Of a stretch of 64,000 nucleotides of DNA, positions 1 to 6,940 are shown piece after piece. Each line of letters opens with the position of its first letter. Position 1 is the stretch's first letter. Below the pieces are notes generated by a model. It was given only the letters and a program-made list of their open reading frames with translations. It did not search any database and was not told the origin of the DNA. Origin of the DNA: Burkholderiales bacterium RIFCSPLOWO2_02_FULL_57_36 (GTDB lineage Bacteria > Pseudomonadota > Gammaproteobacteria > Burkholderiales > Burkholderiaceae_D); assembly GCA_001770855.1 (NCBI GenBank), contig MESE01000096.1, forward strand, positions 124,001 through 188,000, written 5' to 3'. A program made the position numbers and the translations under genes.

Positions 1-10
1 GCGCGTTTGA

Positions 11-639
<629 letters not shown>

Positions 640-640
<1 letters not shown>

Positions 641-1032
641 TGCAAAACGCCGGACAAAAGAGTTTTTATATCAGTGCCGTGGCGAGCCTGCTTGCACTGA
701 TCGCGCTATGCATTGCGTGGGAATTGGTATTGGCGCCCTTGCGCCCGGGCGGTTCATGGCTTGTGCTGAAAGTCGTTCCATTGCTCGTGCCGCTGCGCGG
801 CATCCTCAAACGCGACATCTACACACTGCAATGGTCGTCAATGCTGATCCTGCTTTACTTCGCCGAAGGTATCGTGCGTGCAACCACCGACCAAGGCCTG
901 TCCGCAACCCTGGGTTGGATAGAAGTGGCGCTGGTCTGTGTTTTCTTTTTCTGCACGCTGATGTTTCTTCGTCCGTACAAGCTGGCTTCCAAAAAGCTGG
1001 CGAAACAAGTCATTGAGAAAGCCGCCGAATGA
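640..1032 (+). CDS. DUF2069 membrane protein
   Basis: A 130-residue integral membrane protein with about four hydrophobic segments, matching the DUF2069 family, which has no known function. The reading frame is open further upstream, but the ATG at 640 is chosen because it overlaps the wrbA stop (TAATG) and has AAGGAAG just upstream at 629-635, and because the upstream extension is not hydrophobic or conserved-looking. It sits between wrbA and a FAD-linked oxidase, an arrangement I associate with Burkholderiales genomes. The last codons overlap the next gene by 4 bases (ATGA), indicating translational coupling. Confidence 0.8.
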
Positions 1033-2435
1033 AAAATTTTCTCGACCAATGTCGCGATGCGATCGGCCCGGCCCATGTGCTGACCGGTGAAAAAGATACG
1101 GCAAGCTACCTGACCGACTGGCGTCAGCGCTTTACCGGCAAGGCGCTCGCTGTCGTCAAGCCCGCATCCACCGACGAAGTCGCCGCGATCGTACGCTTGT
1201 GCAATCAATTCCAGGTGCCGGTCGTGCCGCAAGGCGGCAACACCGGATTGGTGCTCGGCAGCGTACCGGATACCAGCGGATCGGCGATCGTATTGTCGCT
1301 GACCCGACTGAACCGGATCCGCTTCATCGACCCGATCAGCAACACGATGACTGTCGACGCAGGCTGTATTCTGGAACAGCTTCAGAATGCGGCGGCGGAA
1401 GCGGGCCGATTGTTTCCGCTGTCGCTGGCAGCGGAGGGAAGCTGCACGATAGGCGGCAATCTTTCGACCAATGCCGGAGGCACGGCAGTTCTGCGCTATG
1501 GCAATACGCGCGAGCTGTGTCTCGGTCTTGAAGTCGTTACCGCGCAAGGCGAGATCTGGAGCGGATTACGCGGTCTGCGCAAGGACAATACCGGATACGA
1601 CTTGCGCGACCTGTTCATCGGCGCGGAAGGCACGCTCGGCATCATTACCGCGGCCGTGCTCAAACTGTTCCCGCAGCCGAAGGCGCAACTGACCGCGCTG
1701 GCCGCGATGCGCACGCCGGACGATGCGCTGCGATTGCTGTCGCTTGCGCAGAATCACTGCGGCGCCGCGCTGACCGGCTTCGAGCTGATGTCGCAACTCT
1801 GTCTGCAATTGGTGACCAAGCATTTCCCGCAGATGCAGCTACCCTTTGCAGAGGAATCCGCGCAGTACGTATTGCTTGAACTGTCCGACAGCGAGTCGGA
1901 AGAGCATGCGATGGCGATGCTGGAAAGTGTGATCGGCAATGCATTGGAACAGGATGTCATACAGGACGCGGTGGTTGCATCCTCGATCGCGCAATCGAAA
2001 TCGCTATGGAACCTGCGCGAGCACATCACGCTGGCACAGGCAGCCGAAGGAAAAAACGTCAAGCATGATGTGTCGATCACGATTTCCCGCATCGGCGACT
2101 TCATCCGTGAAACCGACATCCTGCTGCAACAGAATTTTCCAGGATGCCGCATGGTGACCTTCGGCCACCTCGGCGACGGCAACCTGCATTACAACGTATC
2201 GCCGCCGGAAAATGCGTCGGATGAAGCCTTCATTGCGCAACAGGACGCGGTCAACCGCGTGGTGCATGACAGTGTGCATCGTTTTGGCGGTTCCATCTCG
2301 GCCGAGCACGGGCTGGGCGCCTTGAAACGCGATGAAATACGTCTGTACAAATCGGACGTTGAAATCCAGTTGATGCAATCCATCAAGCGGACGCTCGATC
2401 CGATGAATCTGATGAACCCGGGCAAAGTCCTCTAA
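1029..2435 (+). CDS. FAD-linked oxidase, D-2-hydroxyacid dehydrogenase type
   Basis: A 468-residue flavoprotein of the vanillyl-alcohol-oxidase/D-lactate dehydrogenase superfamily. The N-terminal half is the FAD-binding domain (PP-loop PQGGNTGLVLGSVP near residue 70; GTLGIITAAVLKLFP near 201). The C-terminal FAD-oxidase domain carries the conserved FGHLGDGNLHYNV and SAEHGLGALKRDEI segments, whose histidines bind metal or substrate in relatives such as D-2-hydroxyglutarate dehydrogenase and glycolate oxidase subunit GlcD. Such enzymes oxidise a D-2-hydroxyacid and pass electrons to a quinone or electron-transfer flavoprotein. The substrate cannot be told from sequence; D-2-hydroxyglutarate or D-lactate are the likeliest. 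Start overlaps the DUF2069 stop. Confidence 0.85.
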   Translation: MKNFLDQCRDAIGPAHVLTGEKDTASYLTDWRQRFTGKALAVVKPASTDEVAAIVRLCNQFQVPVVPQGGNTGLVLGSVPDTSGSAIVLSLTRLNRIRFIDPISNTMTVDAGCILEQLQNAAAEAGRLFPLSLAAEGSCTIGGNLSTNAGGTAVLRYGNTRELCLGLEVVTAQGEIWSGLRGLRKDNTGYDLRDLFIGAEGTLGIITAAVLKLFPQPKAQLTALAAMRTPDDALRLLSLAQNHCGAALTGFELMSQLCLQLVTKHFPQMQLPFAEESAQYVLLELSDSESEEHAMAMLESVIGNALEQDVIQDAVVASSIAQSKSLWNLREHITLAQAAEGKNVKHDVSITISRIGDFIRETDILLQQNFPGCRMVTFGHLGDGNLHYNVSPPENASDEAFIAQQDAVNRVVHDSVHRFGGSISAEHGLGALKRDEIRLYKSDVEIQLMQSIKRTLDPMNLMNPGKVL

Positions 2436-2453
2436 CCATCACAGGTCAATCTC

Positions 2454-2891
2454 ATGCGTTCAATCCTGATGCTGTCGCTCCTGTTCGCGCTATCCTCACC
2501 CGCGCTGGCGATCAACAAGTGCGAATCGAACGGCAAAATCAGCTACAGCGATGAGCCGTGCGGCAATGGCAAGGCAAGCAAATTTGAAGCGCCGCCACCC
2601 GACAGCGCAATGTCCAGGGACATTGCAAGTGCAAGACAGCGAGCGGCTCGCGAAAAGAATGAATTGAAGCGGCTGGAAAGTGAACGGCAACGGCTCGAAG
2701 CGCAAGAGGATAAGGAAAATCAAAAGCTTGCGCGTGCAAATGCAAGCAAAAAGAAAAAATGTGCGGAGCTGGCGCTGCAACAAAAATGGGCTGAAGAAGA
2801 TGCCTCTGCCGCGAGCGGAAAATCGGCCCAGAAAATAAAGCGAACGGCGCGGCGCAAGGCGGAAAAATTTCAGCTGGAATGCGGCAAATAG
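2454..2891 (+). CDS. secreted DUF4124 protein with coiled coil
   Basis: A 145-residue protein with a signal peptide (cleavage after SSPALA near residue 19), then a short DUF4124 domain (NKCESNGKISYSDEPCGNGK) with paired cysteines. The remainder, residues 55-145, is rich in Lys, Glu and Arg with heptad-like spacing and is predicted to be a charged coiled coil, ending in further cysteines (KKKKCAELA, LECGK). DUF4124 proteins are periplasmic and of unknown function. It lies 18 bases after the FAD oxidase and converges on the Crp/Fnr gene with a gap of only 17 bases, in which I see no terminator. Confidence 0.75.
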   Translation: MRSILMLSLLFALSSPALAINKCESNGKISYSDEPCGNGKASKFEAPPPDSAMSRDIASARQRAAREKNELKRLESERQRLEAQEDKENQKLARANASKKKKCAELALQQKWAEEDASAASGKSAQKIKRTARRKAEKFQLECGK

Positions 2892-2908
2892 CCTGATTCA
2901 GTAGGTAC

Positions 2909-3607
2909 TCAGGTCAGCAATGACGACATTTTCTCGACATTGAGTATTTTGATGCGACGTCCGGAAACAGAAATCAAGCCGTCTTCCATAAGCTCGTGAA
3001 ACAGGCGGGATAAGGTCTCGGGCGTCAGGCTGAGCCGCGACGCGATCAATGATTTGTTGGCGACCAGGTGAATGTCCGCACTGGTCTCGCGCTGGCTTTG
3101 TCTCAGCAAGTACCCGGCCAGCCTCTGCTTGGCGGTCTGAGAATAACTCTCGATATCCCGCACCAATCCATACGACTGACGCCCGACGCAAGTCATCAAC
3201 TCACGCGCGAATCCGAAATTTTCTTTTGCCATCTCCAGCATCACATTGCGATCCGTATGCAACAGCATCGAGTCGATCGTGGCTTTCACGACAGCCAGGT
3301 GAGGTCGTTCCAGCAGCATCTCGCTCAGTCCGAAGCAAGTGCTTCGCCCCAGTATCTCAAGCGTTTTTTCGCCGCCGTCCTTATTGTACAAAACGATTTT
3401 TACCTGTCCGTACACAACCCAGAATGTGCCCTCCGGCGGATCCCCGCGATTGACGACACACATGTTCGGGCCAATCCGCATCAGGCTGGTGCTGGAGACG
3501 ATCTCGTCGAGCTGTTGCTCGTCGAGCATCCCAAACAACGAAGTGTTCGCGAGAATACCTTTCAAGTTATGCGTGGGGTCATTCATCGGTGTCGATTCAA
3601 GCTTCAT
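2909..3607 (-). CDS. Crp/Fnr-family transcription regulator without Fe-S cysteines
   Basis: A regulator of about 232 residues with an N-terminal cyclic-nucleotide-binding-like beta-roll, a dimerisation helix and a C-terminal winged helix-turn-helix. The recognition helix reads TPETLSRLFHEL, containing the E-x2-S-R pattern that in FNR, ANR and DNR contacts the TTGAT half-site. The N terminus lacks the cysteine cluster of oxygen-sensing FNR, and only isolated cysteines remain, so a heme/NO- or nucleotide-sensing mode is possible. The frame is open to an ATG at 3664; ATGs at 3607 and 3586 fit family lengths better and none has a clear ribosome binding site. A near-consensus FNR box lies upstream at 3723-3736, suggesting autoregulation. 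It sits at the end of the electron-transfer region. Confidence 0.85.
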   Translation of the reverse strand: MKLESTPMNDPTHNLKGILANTSLFGMLDEQQLDEIVSSTSLMRIGPNMCVVNRGDPPEGTFWVVYGQVKIVLYNKDGGEKTLEILGRSTCFGLSEMLLERPHLAVVKATIDSMLLHTDRNVMLEMAKENFGFARELMTCVGRQSYGLVRDIESYSQTAKQRLAGYLLRQSQRETSADIHLVANKSLIASRLSLTPETLSRLFHELMEDGLISVSGRRIKILNVEKMSSLLT

Positions 3608-3694
3608 GATCCGGATATTTAAACATTCACGCTTCACTTTCCAACGATGAAAATCATGGAACATCGGTCACGTTACGTAATGTCATGCGCCCTA

Positions 3695-3736
3695 ATGGTA
3701 ACGATGCGGTTTCGGCATTTTCATGATCTAGATCAA
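3695..3736 (-). promoter_or_regulatory. FNR-type box and class II promoter of the Crp/Fnr gene
   Basis: On the minus strand TTGATCTAGATCAT (3736-3723) matches the FNR consensus TTGAT-N4-ATCAA with one mismatch. Exactly 22 bases further is TACCAT (3700-3695), a reasonable -10. This places the box centre at about -41.5 from the expected start near 3688, the classical position for FNR-type activation. The regulator encoded downstream has the recognition-helix residues that read this half-site. Confidence 0.65.
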
Positions 3737-4070
3737 TTTTTTCCAACTGAAAGCCATCCGCAAGCCGCCTGGCCCGAAATCCCCGGACTTGATTTGCAAG
3801 GTTCCATGCTGCTGGGTGTTTATGCGCGGCAGCATGCATAAGCATGCTGCGCGGATCGAAATGCCGATGCCGATCGGACAGGTATGCCCACGCCTTGTGA
3901 GCGATGCGATCTTCCTGCTACGGCTATTGCATCGCACCGTGCGCCCGAGCAGGCGTCATTGCGCAACGTCAAAATCAATCACTCGTTACGGCGATCTCGC
4001 ATCGAGCCGTGGAAGCGCGAATCACGAGAACCCACCTGTCAATCCTCGCGCGTCCGGCTCATATCCGCGT
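3737..4070. other. intergenic stretch with one hairpin
   Basis: No credible gene is seen between the FNR box and the methyltransferase stop. A perfect 9-bp inverted repeat (GCAGCATGC / GCATGCTGC) with a 4-base loop lies at 3829-3850. It has no T-tract on either strand, so it may be a weak or Rho-assisted terminator of the methyltransferase transcript or an RNA-stabilising hairpin. Confidence 0.4.
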
Positions 4071-4853
4071 TCATCCTGGTTTTTGCGAATTGTGATAGCC
4101 GACCATTCCACCCCAGACGCTCTTCTTGCACGCCACGTTCGTGAATCCGACCAACTCAAATACCTCCGTTAACTCTTCCGGGGTATAAAAATGCTGGATT
4201 GCATCCTTGAAGTATTCGCCGCAGTTGCGCGATGCCTCGGTAGAACCGAAGACCAACGCGGTCAGCGCTACCGACACCCGCAGGAAACGAAGATAGAACC
4301 ATTCGACCACGCGATTGCTCGGTTTGAGCATGTCGCAGTGATAAAAATGTCCGCCCGGCTTTAACACACGCAGAATCTCGAGCAAAACCTTGTCCATTTC
4401 CAGATGGCGCGAGGCAGCCTGCAATGTGATTACATCGAAGCTGTTGTCGGCGAACGGCAGTGTATGAACATCCTGAATGATGCTCTCGATCTTTACCTTG
4501 TACTTTGTTGCGCGCTTTTGTCCCTCTTCCTGCATTTCCTTGCTGCGATCGATCGCGGTCACGGTGATGCCGGGTTCTTTCTGCAGCAGCCTGATTCCCA
4601 CGTCATTGGTGCCTGCGCAAACATCAAGCGCCTGGTAGCCGGGTTTCAGCTTGATCGTCCTGATAAATTGCCAGACCCACACTTCCCACAGACCGAAGCT
4701 CGCAAGAATGTTTCCAGAACGATAGTATTGGGGAACATCTTCAAAAACCTTGGGAATCAACTCATTCCAGATATGCGAGAAAAGCGAGCGCCGCTTCTGT
4801 TCCCGCGCCTTGAATACTCCCGATGTAATCGGCGTGAGCGTGCTAGTTTCCAT
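4071..4853 (-). CDS. UbiE/MenG-like SAM-dependent methyltransferase
   Basis: A 260-residue class I methyltransferase most like the UbiE/COQ5 family that C-methylates ubiquinone and menaquinone rings. SAM motif I is LDVCAGTND (residues about 81-89), aligning with the UbiE DLAGGTGD loop but with changed glycines. The later block FDVITLQAASRHLEMD...LRVLKPGG matches the UbiE post-motif region. The ATG at 4853 is preferred over the GTG at 4877 because GGAG lies 8 bases upstream of it. UbiE itself is normally encoded elsewhere with other ubi genes, so this is probably a paralogue. Placed behind quinone-linked cytochrome genes on the same strand, it may modify a quinone for that pathway; this is inference. 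Confidence 0.75.
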   Translation of the reverse strand: METSTLTPITSGVFKAREQKRRSLFSHIWNELIPKVFEDVPQYYRSGNILASFGLWEVWVWQFIRTIKLKPGYQALDVCAGTNDVGIRLLQKEPGITVTAIDRSKEMQEEGQKRATKYKVKIESIIQDVHTLPFADNSFDVITLQAASRHLEMDKVLLEILRVLKPGGHFYHCDMLKPSNRVVEWFYLRFLRVSVALTALVFGSTEASRNCGEYFKDAIQHFYTPEELTEVFELVGFTNVACKKSVWGGMVGYHNSQKPG

Positions 4854-4969
4854 AATCAATCTCCAGTAATTTGACACTACGAGATACTCAAAATTTCTTG
4901 TAAGCCCGGCATAACAGCGTCCTTGACCGGCTCAACAATTCGAATACCCTTGCTCTTGCCGGTTCCGCC

Positions 4970-5001
4970 GAACAAGATTGCCCCGAGGAGCAATCTTGTT
5001 C
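4970..5001. terminator. 12-bp inverted repeat, possible terminator
   Basis: GAACAAGATTGC (4970-4981) and GCAATCTTGTTC (4990-5001) form a perfect 12-bp stem with an 8-base loop about 75 bases past the stop of the ethylbenzene-dehydrogenase-like gene. No T-tract follows on either strand. Two imperfect direct copies of a sequence around TGTTCATTCCC follow at roughly 4998 and 5029. Confidence 0.45.
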
Positions 5002-5075
5002 ATTCCCTGGCCTGAGAATCCTACCTGTTCATTCCCAGGTTTAAGAACCCAATCCGACCATGGTGAAACGGCCGG

Positions 5076-6389
5076 TTACGGCAGTTTCACAGCGTTAATG
5101 TCGACTTTGCCCTTGACGCCGAAGCCCAGGGTTTTGTTGAACGAAACTTGGTGGCCGCGGGTAGTGATTTGGTCATCGTGGATGGCAAATCCGACGTTGT
5201 ACACGTCGCCATCCTTCAGAGCCTTGTCGTCCGGGTTCGTCAAGTTCATCGGACGCACGATCACTACAGTCCACTGACCATCTTTCCATTCGCCCTTGGC
5301 CTTGTTGTCGGCGGCGGAACCGGCGGCTTCAGCGGCACTCAAGACATAACGCGGCAGCAGGTCGCCCTCTTTCCAGCCGGCGTTCGGATCGAACGGTACG
5401 GCATTGGCGCCTTTGATCAGGAAAGAATCTTTATTGCCTCGATTTTCAGCGGTCAACGCCTTCGCACCGAACTTGGCCGCGTCGTACATGAACTTCGGCT
5501 GCTTGGTCTGGCCGTCCAGGTTCGACGCAAACGGATTCTTGCCTGAGTCGAAATTACGCCATTCGAGCACATAGCCATCATCCGTCATTCCGACCGGGTT
5601 GCTGCGATGCGCACGCCACTGGATCAGGTCGACGAAACCGCCTTCAGCCTTGATCTTGTTAAGTTCCTCGACCGTCTTGCCAGTGCTCCAATCCATCGGA
5701 TCATTTCGGCTGGCCGGCAGGTACTTGCGCACGTCGGTCCGCTTGTAGCTTTGCATCGCCGTATTGGCCGCCACGTCTTCTTTCTTGGCCTGCTTCAGGT
5801 CGCGCTCGCCATCGTGGCAAGTGAGCCAGCATCCCTGTTGAGCGAACATCGGCACCTTGCCGTCGTCGATCATGATCGATGCGCGATCTTCATAAATGGC
5901 CGGCGTCTTGCCTTCCTGCACTTCTTTTTTTAGACGCGGTCCGCCAAAAACCTTCCACTCCTTGCCGTCGAAGCGGTAGTACTCGTATTCGCTGGTAGGC
6001 TTGGGATTGTTGGTCTTCCACTGATAGCGGATGTAGGCGTTATTGGCATCGTAGGCGGCCTGTACCTTCAAGTTAAGAAAACCATTTTTGCCTTTGACCG
6101 GGATTGGTTCGAGCGGACCGGCTTGCACCAGCTTTTCGCCCAATTCCTTTTCATCGCCGTTATCGTGGCATGAGAGGCAGGCATCACCGCGCGCGACTTC
6201 TTTCCCCGCACCCTTGTGTGCGTCGCTGCGCAGCCACTGGTAAGAAGATATTCCGGGATAAAACAGAGGAACATCGACCGCAGGGATCTTCGACCAGTTG
6301 ATGCTAGCCGGGTCGGCCGCCACTGCCTGGCTCGTGCTGAAAAAGGCGCACGCGGACAAAACGGCGAAGGTGATTCTAGATATTTTCAT
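5076..6389 (-). CDS. ethylbenzene-dehydrogenase-like periplasmic heme protein with two c-heme sites
   Basis: A 437-residue exported protein (signal peptide ending QAVAA near residue 25) related to the heme-binding gamma subunit of ethylbenzene dehydrogenase and cytochrome c-552/DMSO-reductase-like heme domains. It carries one standard c-type heme site, CLSCH (residues 71-75), and a second site CWLTCH (187-192) that has three residues between the cysteines instead of two. The C-terminal half (PLFYPG, RAHRSNPVGMTDDGYVLEW, VYNVGFAIHDDQ) is the beta-sandwich that binds heme b in relatives through Met and Lys. It is the last cytochrome gene of the cbcL-like operon, 70 bases after the monoheme cytochrome. 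No molybdopterin partner is encoded nearby, so an electron-carrier role is likelier than hydrocarbon hydroxylation. Confidence 0.75.
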   Translation of the reverse strand: MKISRITFAVLSACAFFSTSQAVAADPASINWSKIPAVDVPLFYPGISSYQWLRSDAHKGAGKEVARGDACLSCHDNGDEKELGEKLVQAGPLEPIPVKGKNGFLNLKVQAAYDANNAYIRYQWKTNNPKPTSEYEYYRFDGKEWKVFGGPRLKKEVQEGKTPAIYEDRASIMIDDGKVPMFAQQGCWLTCHDGERDLKQAKKEDVAANTAMQSYKRTDVRKYLPASRNDPMDWSTGKTVEELNKIKAEGGFVDLIQWRAHRSNPVGMTDDGYVLEWRNFDSGKNPFASNLDGQTKQPKFMYDAAKFGAKALTAENRGNKDSFLIKGANAVPFDPNAGWKEGDLLPRYVLSAAEAAGSAADNKAKGEWKDGQWTVVIVRPMNLTNPDDKALKDGDVYNVGFAIHDDQITTRGHQVSFNKTLGFGVKGKVDINAVKLP

Positions 6390-6459
6390 TTCTACACCCC
6401 ATAGATAACAAACTTCAGTATTTGAGACGTCGCTTGGACCTGCGTCTCTCCTTGTTGCC

Positions 6460-6813
6460 TTATTTCGAGAGGATCCACTTGCTGATGAGTTTCAGATCGG
6501 CTGGGTCCTTGGTGTCGATAACCTTGTGCTCTTCCTCGGTGCCGTCCTCAAGCTTGACCTTCAGGCCTTCAGTCATGTTCTTGATCGTCTTGGCTTCGCC
6601 ATCAGCCTTGCCCTTGTACTTTGCCGCAACTTTCTTGTACGAAGGCCCCTTCTTTTCCTTGTCGATGGCGTGACACTTCATGCACCCCTGCTTCTTCAGG
6701 TACGGCTCGACCGCTGCCTCGTCCAGCGCGGCAAAAGCCGGCGAGGAAAAGGATGCGATCGCGCTCACGGCGGCAATTGCGGACAACTTGATAAAGCTGG
6801 TTTTCAATTTCAT
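6460..6813 (-). CDS. small monoheme class I cytochrome c
   Basis: A 117-residue periplasmic cytochrome: signal peptide to about SPAFA (residue 28), then one heme site CMKCHAID (44-48) followed by GPSYKKVAAKYKG, closely resembling the start of cytochrome c-551/c-552. The C-terminal helix DLKLISKWILSK is also typical. The loop that normally supplies the axial methionine (as PMPPN in c-551) is replaced by EDGTEEEHKVIDTKDP, which has His96 and no Met; Met80 lies earlier. This suggests an unusual sixth ligand. It probably shuttles electrons between the CbcL-like protein and the decaheme MtoA. A strong GGAG precedes the ATG. Confidence 0.85.
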   Translation of the reverse strand: MKLKTSFIKLSAIAAVSAIASFSSPAFAALDEAAVEPYLKKQGCMKCHAIDKEKKGPSYKKVAAKYKGKADGEAKTIKNMTEGLKVKLEDGTEEEHKVIDTKDPADLKLISKWILSK

Positions 6814-6924
6814 GATTTTTCTCCAAAAAATTAAACGAAGATCACAGTACTAGGTGGAGTTCCCTCCTTCCGACATTCGACGACAACTCCATTTTTAACT
6901 TTTACGTGCCCCCTCTTCAGGGCA

Positions 6925-6940
6925 CGCAATGCTAGTGCCC
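6925..6940 (-). promoter_or_regulatory. weak sigma-54 candidate before the monoheme cytochrome
   Basis: GGGCACTAGCATTGCG on the minus strand has the GG-N10-GC geometry and matches 9 of 12 positions of TGGCACG-N4-TTGCW. It overlaps the stop codon of the upstream cbcL-like gene, so part of the match is constrained by coding sequence. A hairpin (CGTGCCC/GGGCACG, 6905-6926) follows immediately and could equally be an attenuator or RNA-processing signal. Confidence 0.3.

Noticed and set aside
4895-4930. GG-N10-GC (AGGACGCTGTTATGCC) upstream of the methyltransferase on the minus strand
   Set aside because: Only the invariant dinucleotides match; the rest of the -24 element is absent.
5076-6389. 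Reading this gene as an ethylbenzene dehydrogenase subunit
   Set aside because: No molybdopterin or iron-sulfur subunit genes accompany it, and it carries c-type heme motifs and lies in a cytochrome operon.
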